A stretch of DNA of 64,000 nt from Microbacterium oxydans (GCF_000956405.1 NZ_JYIV01000029.1:124001-188000), one strand, 5' to 3'; shown: positions 27,833 to 36,307, counted from the stretch's first letter. A program made the numbers and translations. The notes: a model not told the origin generated them from the sequence alone.

Positions 27833-28764
27833 TCATCGACCTTCCCGACACGACCGTCAGCCAGGTCGCGAAGCAGCTGGTCAAGGTGCGCGAAGAGGGC
27901 GGAGCCGTCGCACTCGGGCGCGTGCTCACCCTCGTGATCGCCGCCCGCAACGGCGTGGCCGAGGCCGCGATCGATGCTGCGAACGACGCCTCGCGAGAGC
28001 ACCCGATGCGCGTGATCGTGATCACGACCGGTGAGGGCGACTCGCGGCTCGACGCGCAGATCCGCGTCGGCGGAGACGCCGGTGCGAGCGAGGTCGTCGT
28101 CCTCCGCGCCTTCGGAGACGCCGCCAGCAATGAGGAGAGCCTGATCACGGGCCTGCTGCTGCCCGACGCTCCGGTGGTCGCCTGGTGGCCCGAGTCCGCG
28201 CCTGCCGCCCCTGCGCAGTCCCCGCTCGGCAAGATCGCTCAGCGCCGGATCACCGATGCTGCGACGGCGAACGATGTCCGCGACCGGCTCGCCCTTCTCG
28301 GTGAGACCCACGCCCCCGGCGACACCGACCTGGCGTGGACGCGACTGACCCACTGGCGCGAGCAGCTCGCCGCCGTGCTCGACCAGCCGCCGTACGAGCC
28401 GATCACCGGCGTCGAGGTGCGCGGAGCTTCGGCCTCGCCCTCCACCGCCCTGCTGGCCGCCTGGCTGCAGATGGCCCTCGACGTGCCCGTGCAGTGGTCG
28501 TACGAAGACCCCGACCGCTGGGCGGAGGGCATCAAGTCGGTGCGCCTGACGCGCGAGTCCGGAGACATCCTCCTGGAGCGTCCGACGCCGGGAGTCGCCG
28601 TGCTCACGCAGCCCGGGCAGCCGAACCACGACCTGCACCTCCCCCGCCGCACGCTTCGCGAGTGCCTCGCAGAGGAGCTGCGTCGGCTCGATCCCGACGT
28701 CCTGTACGGTCGAGTGATCACCGAGGGCTGGGAGAAGCTGGGTCCGCCCGAGACTGGAGAGTGA
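27829..28764 (+). CDS. opcA: glucose-6-phosphate dehydrogenase assembly protein OpcA
   Basis: A 311-residue OpcA, the actinobacterial and cyanobacterial partner needed for full G6PDH activity or assembly. It begins VIIDLPDTTVSQVAKQL, has VVAWWPESAPA in the middle and TRLTHWREQLAAVLDQPPY plus a KSVRLTRESGD strand later. The GTG at 27829 overlaps the zwf stop; an upstream ATG in the same frame lies inside zwf and is unlikely. The tight zwf-opcA pairing is a hallmark of this phylum. Confidence 0.94.
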   Translation: MIIDLPDTTVSQVAKQLVKVREEGGAVALGRVLTLVIAARNGVAEAAIDAANDASREHPMRVIVITTGEGDSRLDAQIRVGGDAGASEVVVLRAFGDAASNEESLITGLLLPDAPVVAWWPESAPAAPAQSPLGKIAQRRITDAATANDVRDRLALLGETHAPGDTDLAWTRLTHWREQLAAVLDQPPYEPITGVEVRGASASPSTALLAAWLQMALDVPVQWSYEDPDRWAEGIKSVRLTRESGDILLERPTPGVAVLTQPGQPNHDLHLPRRTLRECLAEELRRLDPDVLYGRVITEGWEKLGPPETGE

Positions 28765-28769
28765 CGTCG

Positions 28770-29549
28770 ATGACGACATCGTCCGCAGAGAAGCGGGTGG
28801 TGGTGGAAGCCACCCCCGCTGCCCTCGCCACCCGCGTGGCCGACCGATTCCTGACGCGGGTGCGAGCACGCACACGCAACGGTCGCATCGCGCACATCGC
28901 CCTCACGGGAGGATCGATGGGTGGAGCAGTGCTGCGTGCCGCTGCCGAACACCCGCGAGTGGGCGACATCGACTGGTCGCTCGTGCACTTCTGGTGGGGG
29001 GATGAGCGTTTCGTCCCGCGCGACGATGCCGACCGCAACTCACTGCAGTCGCGTCAGGCTCTGCTCGACCACATCCCGGTGCCCGCGGAGAACGTGCACG
29101 AGGTCGCCGGCCCCGAGAGCGGACTGACCCTCGACGAGGCCGCGGCAGCATACGCCGACGAGCTCGCACGGTTCCGCAGCGAGGAACACGCCTGGCCCTC
29201 GTTCGCCGTGTGCTTCCTCGGTGTCGGCCCCGACGGTCACATCGCCTCTCTCTTCCCTGATCGCGAAGAGGTCACGGTGACGCACGCCGCTGTGCTCGCC
29301 GTGCGCGACTCCCCGAAGCCGCCGCCGGAGCGCGTCACCCTGACCCGCCCAGTGCTCAATTCGTCGAAGCGCGTGTGGCTCGTGCTGACCGGCGCGGACA
29401 AGGCCTCGGCCCTGGGACTCGCTCTCGCGGGCGCCAGCTACACGAGTGTCCCCGCCGCCGGTGCGAAGGGCCGCAAGCGCACGGTGTTCTTCGTGGACGA
29501 CGCTGCCGCCTCCGAGGTCTCCGTCGACCTGATCGACCAGGCCTACTGA
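28770..29549 (+). CDS. pgl: 6-phosphogluconolactonase
   Basis: A 259-residue DevB-type lactonase that hydrolyses 6-phosphogluconolactone. It has ALTGGSMGG near residue 43, VHFWWGDERFVP with the conserved DER, the catalytic region LGVGPDGHIASLFP and a late TGADKASALG. GGAGAG is 9 nt before ATG 28770; the frame is open upstream inside opcA but lacks family sequence. It completes the oxidative branch encoded by zwf-opcA-pgl. No clear terminator follows; the DMT transporter gene is convergent. Confidence 0.95.
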   Translation: MTTSSAEKRVVVEATPAALATRVADRFLTRVRARTRNGRIAHIALTGGSMGGAVLRAAAEHPRVGDIDWSLVHFWWGDERFVPRDDADRNSLQSRQALLDHIPVPAENVHEVAGPESGLTLDEAAAAYADELARFRSEEHAWPSFAVCFLGVGPDGHIASLFPDREEVTVTHAAVLAVRDSPKPPPERVTLTRPVLNSSKRVWLVLTGADKASALGLALAGASYTSVPAAGAKGRKRTVFFVDDAAASEVSVDLIDQAY

Positions 29550-29591
29550 ATCCAGCGAGAACGGACCGAGGTCCCGGAGGATCCCGGTGGA

Positions 29592-30686
29592 TCAGGGGCG
29601 CTCAGGCGACCCGTCGCGCCGGGATGCCGTGCCGGGGCCGGCCGACCCGTCGCTGCGCTCCGGAGCGTCCGTCGCCGACGGCGAGGTCGTCGCGTCCCCC
29701 GCTCCGGTCGGTGTGCTGCCGCGCGGGATCCCGAGGTCCTGGCTGTCGCTCAGTACCTGAGGATGGTATCGAGCGAGTCCGACGACGCCCCACACGGCGA
29801 TCCCGCCGGCCACGGCGAAGATCACGAGCACCCACCACGGTGCGGCGGCGGCCTCGCCGAGCACGACCATTCCGATGAGCACCGCGACGAGGGGGTCGAC
29901 CACGGTGAGGCCCGCAATCACGAGATCGGGAGGGCCGGAGCTGTAGGCGGTCTGCACGAAGTACGCGCCGACGGCTGCTGCCGAGACGAGAGCGAGCACG
30001 CAGATGGCCGTGATCCACTCGAACTGGCCGGCCTCGATGCGCTTGATGACGACCTTGGCGAGGGTCGCGACGAACCCGTAGAGGATACCGGCGCCGATCA
30101 CGTAGAACAGCGCACGCATCCGGCGACGGAGGATCAGCCAGCACGCTCCGAGGACGATGATGACGGCGAGCAGAAGCGCCAGGATGGTGAAGAGCTCGCG
30201 GTCGGTCACCTCTTGCTCGGTCGCGTAGATCGCAGCGAAGAAGACGAAGAGGAAGATGCCGCCGACGCAGCAGACGATGGCGGTCAACGACTGTCGTGTG
30301 GGCGAGTGGCCGGAGATCCTTGCGTTGAGCAGCGTCGTGATCACGAGCGCGATCGCTCCGAGCGGCTGGACCACGATCAGCGGTGCCTGCACGAGAGCGG
30401 CGAGCTGACAGATGACGGCGAGGCCGAGCATGAGCGTGCCGATCAGCCACGACGGCCGAGTCAGGAGACGCTTGAGCTGGTCGAAGCTCAAGCCCGAGGC
30501 ACCGGTGGCTCCGCTGAGCCGTTCGACCTTCTCGACGCCGCGGTGCTGATACTGGGCACCGAGCGACATGAACACGGCGCCGGCGAGGGCGAGAGGGATG
30601 CCGAGCAACAGACCGGGGTTCTGGAACGCACCGACGAGCTGATCACCGACGTCCTCGACCGCATTCATCCACACCCCAGCATTCAC
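29592..30686 (-). CDS. DMT superfamily transporter
   Basis: A 364-residue membrane protein of the drug/metabolite transporter superfamily. It has nine or ten hydrophobic helices, with an EamA-like second half (PPDLVIAGLTVVDPLVAVLIG) and a low-complexity Ser/Thr/Pro/Gly cytoplasmic tail of about 45 residues. The GTG start is supported by TAGTGT exactly 6 nt upstream, predicting a leaderless mRNA; an in-frame ATG six codons later is the alternative. Substrate unknown. It is divergent from def with only 43 bp between the start codons. Confidence 0.82.
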   Translation of the reverse strand: MNAGVWMNAVEDVGDQLVGAFQNPGLLLGIPLALAGAVFMSLGAQYQHRGVEKVERLSGATGASGLSFDQLKRLLTRPSWLIGTLMLGLAVICQLAALVQAPLIVVQPLGAIALVITTLLNARISGHSPTRQSLTAIVCCVGGIFLFVFFAAIYATEQEVTDRELFTILALLLAVIIVLGACWLILRRRMRALFYVIGAGILYGFVATLAKVVIKRIEAGQFEWITAICVLALVSAAAVGAYFVQTAYSSGPPDLVIAGLTVVDPLVAVLIGMVVLGEAAAAPWWVLVIFAVAGGIAVWGVVGLARYHPQVLSDSQDLGIPRGSTPTGAGDATTSPSATDAPERSDGSAGPGTASRRDGSPERP

Positions 30687-30692
30687 AGTACG

Positions 30693-30723
30693 ACACTACC
30701 TGGCGAGCACCGCCGACTAGGGT
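30693..30723. promoter_or_regulatory. interleaved divergent promoters of the DMT transporter and def
   Basis: The minus-strand -10 (TAGTGT, 30693-30698) lies 6 nt from the transporter GTG, and the plus-strand -10 (TAGGGT, 30718-30723) lies 6 nt from the def GTG. With standard spacing, each promoter's -35 position falls on the other's -10, so RNA polymerase probably cannot occupy both at once. Confidence 0.55.
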
Positions 30724-30729
30724 TGTGAC

Positions 30730-31296
30730 GTGGCTGTACTTCCGATTCGCATCATGGGCGATCCCGTCCTGCACTCCCCCGCATCCCCCGTCGACGAGAT
30801 CACGGACGACATCCGCAGGCTCGTCGCGGACATGTTCGAGACGATGGACACGGCACCGGGAGTGGGTCTGGCTGCCCCACAGGTCGGCGTTCCGCTTCGG
30901 ATCTACACCTACGCATACGTCGATGACGACGACCAGCCCTGGCGTGGCGTGCTCATCAATCCGGTGCTGTGGATGGTGCCGCTCGAGCCCGGCGACCCGG
31001 ACCCGGATCTCGAGTCCGAGGGGTGCCTGTCGTTCCCGGGCGAGCGGTTCCCCCTCCGTCGCTCCGATCGCGTGCACGTGACGGCGACGGACCTCGACGG
31101 ACACCCGGTCTCGATCGACGTGGACGGGTGGCGTGCCCGTATCATGCAGCACGAGTTCGACCACCTCGACGGCATCCTCTACGTCGACCGCCTCTCGGAC
31201 AGCGACTGGAAGACCGCACAGAAGATCGCCAAGAAGCGCGGCTGGGGCCGACCCGGTGCGAGCTGGATGCCGGGCGTCGACGACCTCGAGGGGTGA
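30730..31296 (+). CDS. def: peptide deformylase
   Basis: A 188-residue metalloenzyme that removes the N-formyl group from nascent proteins. The three family motifs are intact: GVGLAAPQVG (about residues 44-53), EGCLSFPGE with metal ligand Cys99, and HEFDHLDG with ligands His141 and His145 and catalytic Glu142. The GTG start has no ribosome-binding sequence but has a TAGGGT hexamer 6 nt upstream, fitting a leaderless mRNA. Confidence 0.96.
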   Translation: MAVLPIRIMGDPVLHSPASPVDEITDDIRRLVADMFETMDTAPGVGLAAPQVGVPLRIYTYAYVDDDDQPWRGVLINPVLWMVPLEPGDPDPDLESEGCLSFPGERFPLRRSDRVHVTATDLDGHPVSIDVDGWRARIMQHEFDHLDGILYVDRLSDSDWKTAQKIAKKRGWGRPGASWMPGVDDLEG

Positions 31297-31416
31297 GTCG
31301 CTCCCAGCCGAACCACAGCCCCCTCCGAGTTGCAACATAGACTCGGCGGCCGCTAACGTAATCGCGGCGGGGGCTTTCATCGTGCCTCCTCAACACGCTT
31401 CGGAGGGGAAGAAAAC
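31297..31416 (+). promoter_or_regulatory. intergenic region with a folded element and promoter for the lipoprotein gene
   Basis: Bases 31317-31375 can fold into a three-way junction: AGCCCCC/GGGGGCT closing stem (31317-31323 with 31369-31375), CCGAGT/ACTCGG (31325-31330 with 31341-31346) and GCCGC/GCGGC (31349-31353 with 31364-31368), followed by TTTC. It could end def transcription. A TTGCAA (31330-31335) and TAACGT (31354-31359) pair with 18-bp spacing also looks like a promoter for the next gene, which has an AGGGGAAG ribosome-binding sequence. Confidence 0.4.
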
Positions 31417-31932
31417 ATGATGAAGATGCGTACGCGACGTGTTCTGGTGCTCGCGGGATCCGTAGTGGCGCTGTCCGTCGCCCTGAGCGGCTGCAGCGCA
31501 ATCAACAGCATCCTCGGCAGCGGCTCCGGCGACGCCAACCGCGACGAGGAGAGCGGCCAGGTCACGGAGAGCGCGAACGTCAACGTGTTCTCGGTCAAGC
31601 TCGGCGACTGCATGCTCGACGGCGGTACCGGCTCCCTCACCAACGCCGACATCCTCCCGTGCAGCGAACCGCACGACCAGGAGGTGTACTACGAGATCAC
31701 CATGCCCGATGGCGAGTTCTCCGACGCCGACATCGACGCCGCGACCCAGGAGTGCATCGGCGACGCCTACACCTCGTTCGTCGGTGTCGCCTACGACGAC
31801 TCCGAGCTCGCCGTCACGACGCTCGTTCCCACCAAGGACTCCTGGGAGCAGAACAACGACCGCGTGATCCAGTGCATCATCGTGGACCCGGCAGCACAGA
31901 CCACCGGTTCACTCGCGGGAGCCGCGCGCTGA
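31417..31932 (+). CDS. lipoprotein with a septum-formation-like domain
   Basis: A 171-residue predicted lipoprotein. A basic N-terminus (MKMRTRR), a hydrophobic h-region and the lipobox LSGC place the lipidated Cys at residue 26. After a Gly/Ser/Asp linker comes a domain beginning VFSVKLGDCML and containing LPCSEPHDQEVYYE and a late QCIIVDP. This pattern of paired Cys and an acidic PHDxE matches the Septum_form domain common in actinobacterial exported proteins. A clear terminator follows. Exact role unknown. Confidence 0.8.
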   Translation: MMKMRTRRVLVLAGSVVALSVALSGCSAINSILGSGSGDANRDEESGQVTESANVNVFSVKLGDCMLDGGTGSLTNADILPCSEPHDQEVYYEITMPDGEFSDADIDAATQECIGDAYTSFVGVAYDDSELAVTTLVPTKDSWEQNNDRVIQCIIVDPAAQTTGSLAGAAR

Positions 31933-31947
31933 TCGACAGCCGTTGAG

Positions 31948-31978
31948 AAGGGCCTCGCCATCCGGCGGGGCCCTTCTT
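31948..31978 (+). terminator. Rho-independent terminator after the lipoprotein gene
   Basis: A 12-bp stem (31948-31959 with 31964-31975, one G-U pair) with an ATCC loop, followed by CTTC. It also lies at the end of the convergent PucR-type gene. Confidence 0.8.
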
Positions 31979-31992
31979 CGTGCCGGCGACCC

Positions 31993-33411
31993 TCACTCGT
32001 CCGAGGCGCGCAATGCGAGCCAGGCCGCCACTCGGTCATCAGGGTCTGTCATGGACAGCCCGATCAGATCCTCGATGCGTCTGATCCGCGCGGCAAGGGT
32101 CTGCCTATGGATTCGCAGGCGCGTCGCACTCTCGCCCCAGGCACTGTTCGTGGCGAGGAAGACGCGCAGCGTCTCGATCAGCTCCGAGTGCTGGTCACCG
32201 CCCCTCAACGGGTCCAGGAGCCGTCCGATGCGCTGGGTCTGATCCGCGCCCAGCTGCCCGAGCACGAAGGACACCGTCGGGATCGATTCGTACCGGACGA
32301 CGCGCTCTCCGCCCGCTCGCGCCGTCTCGCATGCCTGGCGGGCTTCGTCGACGCTGCGGGCGAGCGAGTCGGTCGTGGTCGGCCGGCCGAGTCCGAGGTA
32401 GAGCGTCGAGGCGAAGGTCTGCACGCGGTGCGCGATCTCCTGCGCGTGCTCCTCCCGCATGACACCGCGGATCAGCCCCCGTTGAGCAGCGAAGACGTGC
32501 TCAGCCCCGAGCTCGTCGAGCCACAGCGCGAGCAGATGCTCCGTGTCGACGCCGCTGGTGCGCGAGACGAGGGCGAATCCCATGAGGCTTCTCTCGTGCA
32601 CACCCCAGCGCCGGAGAAGCCGCGTCGCCGCCTCTCCTCCCTCGAGCACGGTCTCCAACATCATCGATCGTCCGAGGCGTTCGAGGTGGCTGCTGTCACG
32701 GGTGCGCATCAGCAGGTCGAGCAGAGCCGCGGCCTGGGAGCTGAGCTCCCTTCCACGCCCTGAGCTGTCGTTGCGCGGCGCTGTCACCAGCTGCGCGGTG
32801 ATGTCCTGGCCAGGGCCGACCGGGTGCACCTGCAGCGCGCGATGGCGCACCCTGACGGGACGGCCGACCGCCACGGCGATCGCGTCGTCGATGTGCAGAC
32901 TTCCCGCGCCGGCCGTCGTGATGACTTCGCCGTGTCGATCCAGCAGCACCGCCCAACCGTCGATCCGGTGAGCGAGCTCCGCGATGACGCCGGTCACCCC
33001 GCTCCGTCGCGCGGCGAGGGTGAGCACTCGCATCGCCGAGGTGATCGCCCTGGCTTCGGCTGCCTGGTCGACGGCGAGCAGAGCGGTCAGCGTCGGCGTC
33101 AGGAGGTCGTGAGCGACACCCGCGGCCACGATCGCGGTGATGCCGGCATCGTCCAGTGCCCGGCGCGCTGTGGGCATGTCCGCAGCCGTGACCACGACCA
33201 CGTCCTGGAGCGATGCGAGCCGCTCCGGGTCGTCGACGAGTTCGCCGAGCTGCCCCTCGTCGACGACGACCAGGGTGGTGAAGAGGAGCTCGGTGGGAGC
33301 GCTGAAGGAGTCGAAGACGACGACGGAGTTCACGTGCCGCGAGCTGGGCACCGCGCCGTCCAGAAGCCGTCCCCGGAGGTATCGCGCCACGGAGGCGACA
33401 TCACGAGCCAC
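31993..33411 (-). CDS. PucR-family transcriptional regulator
   Basis: A 472-residue cytosolic regulator. It has an N-terminal PucR-type sensing region, a middle GGDEF-like CdaR domain (around GFALVSRTSG to LYLGLGRPTTT), and a C-terminal PucR helix-turn-helix with LRVFLATNSAWGESATRLRIHRQTLAARIRRIEDL split over two helices. I placed the start at GTG 33411 because TATGAT lies exactly 6 nt upstream; a GTG at 33453 would add 14 residues and put the 27-bp palindrome inside the coding region. PucR-type regulators often activate amine, purine or amino-acid catabolism, so the divergent dehydrogenase and permease are likely targets. Confidence 0.82.
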   Translation of the reverse strand: MARDVASVARYLRGRLLDGAVPSSRHVNSVVVFDSFSAPTELLFTTLVVVDEGQLGELVDDPERLASLQDVVVVTAADMPTARRALDDAGITAIVAAGVAHDLLTPTLTALLAVDQAAEARAITSAMRVLTLAARRSGVTGVIAELAHRIDGWAVLLDRHGEVITTAGAGSLHIDDAIAVAVGRPVRVRHRALQVHPVGPGQDITAQLVTAPRNDSSGRGRELSSQAAALLDLLMRTRDSSHLERLGRSMMLETVLEGGEAATRLLRRWGVHERSLMGFALVSRTSGVDTEHLLALWLDELGAEHVFAAQRGLIRGVMREEHAQEIAHRVQTFASTLYLGLGRPTTTDSLARSVDEARQACETARAGGERVVRYESIPTVSFVLGQLGADQTQRIGRLLDPLRGGDQHSELIETLRVFLATNSAWGESATRLRIHRQTLAARIRRIEDLIGLSMTDPDDRVAAWLALRASDE

Positions 33412-33412
33412 T

Positions 33413-33439
33413 CGTCGATCATACAAAGTGTGATCGACG
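33413..33439. promoter_or_regulatory. 27-bp palindromic operator candidate for the PucR regulator
   Basis: Perfect 9-bp arms CGTCGATCA (33413-33421) and TGATCGACG (33431-33439) with a 9-bp spacer that itself continues the symmetry at two of three inner pairs. The predicted minus-strand -10 (TATGAT, 33418-33423) of the regulator lies within it, and it is 86 bp upstream of the dehydrogenase ATG. Autoregulation plus control of the divergent genes is the natural reading. Confidence 0.6.
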
Positions 33440-33524
33440 GACACCCAATCCACACATTCGTCGAATGCCGCCGGAGTCTCGGTCTCCTAGCATCGTCGGC
33501 ATCCCCTCTTACCCGAAGGATGTC

Positions 33525-34622
33525 ATGAAAGCTGTTGTCTTCCGCGATCCGCAGTCTCCGATCGAGTTCGTCGATGTCGACCTCGCTCCGCCCCGCGCCG
33601 GTGAAGTGCGGGTGCGCATCGCCGCTGCGGGGGTGTGCCACTCCGATCTGCACGTCAAACGCGGAGAGTGGGATGCTGCCGCTCCCCTGGTGATGGGGCA
33701 CGAGGGCTCCGGCGTCGTCACCGAACTCGGCGAGGGCGTCACGACCCTCGCCGTCGGCGACCACGTGGTCTTGAGCTGGGTACCGCCGTGCGGCGAGTGC
33801 CGCTACTGCCGCGCCGGCCACGAGGCCCGCTGTCAGAAGGTCGCCACGGTGGTCGCTCCGTTGGGCGTGCTCTTCGACGGCACATCGCGCCTGAGCCGCA
33901 ACGGCGAGCAGCTTCACCACTACCTCGGCGTCTCCTCGTTCGCCGAGGAGGTCGTCGTTCCCGCGTCCGGTGCGGTCAAGGTCCGCGACGACGCCCCGCT
34001 CGATGTCGTCGCGGTCGTCGGATGCGCCGTCGCCACCGGTGTCGGCGCCGTTCTCAACACGGCCGCCGTCGAACCAGGATCGACCGTCGTCGTGATCGGC
34101 TGCGGAGGCGTCGGCCTCAATGTGGTCCAGGGAGCACGGCTCGCCGGAGCCGAGCGCATCGTCGCGATCGACGTGCGCCCGGAGAAGACGCAGATGGCGC
34201 TGCAGTTCGGCGCCACCGACCGCATCGACGCCTCCCAGGGCGACGCGGTGGCACAGCTGCGCGAGCTCATCCCGGACGGTGTCGACTACGCGTTCGACGC
34301 GATCGGCCGTACGTCCACCACCGAGCAGTCGATCCAGATGCTCGGCCTCGGCGGCGCGGCCGTCATCGTCGGACTTCCTCCCACGGGCGCCCGCGCGTCG
34401 TTCGAGCCCCTCGTGCTCGCCGAGGCCGACCAGCGCATCCTCGGCTCGAACTACGGCTCGGTCCGCCCTTCCATCGATGTTCCGGCCCTCGTGGACCGCT
34501 ACATGGACGGACAGCTCAAGATCGACCCGCTCATCTCGGGACGCCGCCCTCTGTCCGAGGCCGCCGCCGCGCTCGATGACCTCGAGACCGGCTCCGCTCT
34601 GCGCACCCTCCTCATCCCCTGA
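33525..34622 (+). CDS. zinc-dependent alcohol dehydrogenase (MDR superfamily)
   Basis: A 365-residue NAD(P)-dependent dehydrogenase. Catalytic zinc ligands appear as Cys38 (VCHSDLH) and His59-Glu60 (GHEGSGVV). The four Cys of the structural zinc are in CGECRYCRAGHEARC (residues 89, 92, 95, 103), and GCGGVGLN near residue 187 binds the cofactor. The layout resembles class III-like bacterial ADHs. GAAGGA precedes ATG 33525. It is followed by an APC permease and faces a PucR regulator, suggesting use of an imported amino alcohol or amine-derived alcohol. Confidence 0.9.
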   Translation: MKAVVFRDPQSPIEFVDVDLAPPRAGEVRVRIAAAGVCHSDLHVKRGEWDAAAPLVMGHEGSGVVTELGEGVTTLAVGDHVVLSWVPPCGECRYCRAGHEARCQKVATVVAPLGVLFDGTSRLSRNGEQLHHYLGVSSFAEEVVVPASGAVKVRDDAPLDVVAVVGCAVATGVGAVLNTAAVEPGSTVVVIGCGGVGLNVVQGARLAGAERIVAIDVRPEKTQMALQFGATDRIDASQGDAVAQLRELIPDGVDYAFDAIGRTSTTEQSIQMLGLGGAAVIVGLPPTGARASFEPLVLAEADQRILGSNYGSVRPSIDVPALVDRYMDGQLKIDPLISGRRPLSEAAAALDDLETGSALRTLLIP

Positions 34623-34666
34623 CCACTCGCCATCCCCTCCCCCTGAAACCCGAATCCAGGAGAACC

Positions 34667-36103
34667 ATGTCAGACACCGTCGTCGCCCCGCCTGGCGCGC
34701 CCAGGGATGCCGGTCTTCGCACCGGCGTCATGAGCGGGCCCGAACTCGCCGCCCAGGCCATCGCCAACATCGCCCCCAGTGCCGTCATCGCCTTCACGGC
34801 GGCCGCTATCTTCCTCGGTGCGGGCAACGGCACCATCTACGCCTTCACCCTCGCCACGATCGTGATCCTGTGCGTCGGCTACTGCGTGGTGGTGTTCGCC
34901 CGCAAGCACGCCTCCGCCGGTTCGCTCTACACCTACGTGTCGAAGGGCCTCGGTCCGTTCGGTGCATTCCTCGCCGGGGTGACCCTGCTGATCGGCTGCT
35001 TCGGCATCGCGGCGGCCTCCCTCAGCGGTTCGGTCAGCTACATGGGTCAGTTCCTGAGCATGCTCGGCCTCCCCGCCCAGGGACTCGGCTGGGACATCGG
35101 CCTCGCGATCGTGCTCGGCGGCCTGGCCACACTGTTCACCATCCGCGGCATCCGCCTGTCCGCACGAGTGTCGCTCGTCCTCGAGCTCGTGTCCGTCGGC
35201 ATCATCCTGGTGCTTCTGATCGCCGCGCTCGTCTGGGCCGGTCCCGCCGCCTGGGACCCCGCTCAGGTGCTCGCGACCGGTTCGTCGTTCCAGGGCATCG
35301 CCTCCGGAATGGTGCTCGGCATCCTCGGTTTCGTCGGATTCTCGTCCGCCGACGCGCTCGGCCGCGAGGCCAAGGAGCCGTATAAGGCCATTCCCCGAGC
35401 GATCATGTGGAGCGCCCTCGGTGTCGGCGTGCTCTACGTCTTCGCCGCCTACACGCAGATCACGGTGCTCGGCGACGATCTCGCCACCGCGTCCAGCCCG
35501 CTGGAGAGCATGTCGGCTCTGATCGGGATGCCCGGCTGGTTCGCCGCCGTGCTCACGTTCGGCGTCTCCGCATCGTTCTTCGCCGTCGTCGTCGCACCCC
35601 TCAACGTGATCGGCCGCATCGTCTACGTGATGGGCAAGGAGGGCGTCGTCGCCGAACGATTCGGACGCACGCACGAGGAGCATCTGACCCCCCACCGCGT
35701 CCTGATCATCGCCGGCTCTGCGGCCGTCGCGGTCGACATCGTGCTGTTGCTCTCGGGCGCGGCGACCGGCGAGATCCTCGTCTGGGTGAACACCTGGGGC
35801 ACGTACGGCTACATGGTGGCGTACGCGCTCGTCGCGATCGCCTGCGTGGTCTACACGCAGCGGGCGAAGATGCGCAACGGCCTGGTGAAGGTGTGCGCGA
35901 CCGTCGCGGTCGGCACCATGGGCTACGTCTTCTTCGCGAACGTGTGGCCGGTGCCGGCGTTCCCGTACAACGTGATCCCCTACGTATTCCTCGTGACGGT
36001 GGCCCTGGCGCTCACCCGGTACGCCTACCTGGCACGACGTCGCCCTGACGTCATCGCCCGCATCGGCAACACCGAGACGAGCGCGATGGAGGGCGTCGGC
36101 TGA
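34667..36103 (+). CDS. APC family amino acid/amine permease
   Basis: A 478-residue secondary transporter of the amino acid-polyamine-organocation superfamily with about 12 hydrophobic helices. Family features include the helix 1 region NIAPSAVIAFTAAAIFLGAGNG, a KHASAGSLYTYVSKGLG loop and FVGFSSADALGREAKEPYKAIPRAI in the middle loop. CAGGAG precedes the ATG, 44 bp after the dehydrogenase, so the two form an operon ending at a strong terminator. The substrate is probably an amine, amino acid or amino alcohol. Confidence 0.88.
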   Translation: MSDTVVAPPGAPRDAGLRTGVMSGPELAAQAIANIAPSAVIAFTAAAIFLGAGNGTIYAFTLATIVILCVGYCVVVFARKHASAGSLYTYVSKGLGPFGAFLAGVTLLIGCFGIAAASLSGSVSYMGQFLSMLGLPAQGLGWDIGLAIVLGGLATLFTIRGIRLSARVSLVLELVSVGIILVLLIAALVWAGPAAWDPAQVLATGSSFQGIASGMVLGILGFVGFSSADALGREAKEPYKAIPRAIMWSALGVGVLYVFAAYTQITVLGDDLATASSPLESMSALIGMPGWFAAVLTFGVSASFFAVVVAPLNVIGRIVYVMGKEGVVAERFGRTHEEHLTPHRVLIIAGSAAVAVDIVLLLSGAATGEILVWVNTWGTYGYMVAYALVAIACVVYTQRAKMRNGLVKVCATVAVGTMGYVFFANVWPVPAFPYNVIPYVFLVTVALALTRYAYLARRRPDVIARIGNTETSAMEGVG

Positions 36104-36114
36104 ACCGATGTCGC

Positions 36115-36156
36115 CGACAGAAGGAGCCCCTCCATCGGGAGGGGCTCCTTCTGTCG
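36115..36156 (+). terminator. strong Rho-independent terminator after the APC permease
   Basis: A perfect 19-bp stem (36115-36133 with 36138-36156) and a 4-nt loop directly after the permease stop. Confidence 0.9.
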
Positions 36157-36192
36157 ATTCGGCATTCGACACGATCTGTCAGCGCAACGGAG

Positions 36193-36232
36193 AACGAGAA
36201 AAGCCCCCTCCGTGGAGGGGGCTTTTCTCGTT
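36193..36232 (-). terminator. terminator downstream of tRNA-Asn
   Basis: A perfect 19-bp stem (36193-36211 with 36214-36232) with a 2-nt loop. Read on the minus strand it starts at the last base of the tRNA CCA end. It could also stop read-through from the permease side. Confidence 0.85.
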
Positions 36233-36307
36233 GGCTCCCCGGCTTGGACTCGAACCAAGAACCTGCCGGTTAACAGCCGGCTGCTCTGCCAATTGAGCTA
36301 CCGAGGA
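36232..36307 (-). tRNA. tRNA-Asn (GTT)
   Basis: A complete cloverleaf on the minus strand: acceptor TCCTCGG pairing with CCGGGGA, D arm AGCTCAATTGGCAGAGCA, anticodon loop CTGTTAA (anticodon GTT), T arm ending GGTTCGAGTCC, discriminator G and an encoded CCA. It is followed at once by a strong terminator. Confidence 0.97.

Noticed and set aside
36232-36307. tRNA-Asn as an integration site
   Set aside because: No integrase, no duplicated tRNA end and no phage-like genes nearby; a terminator follows directly.
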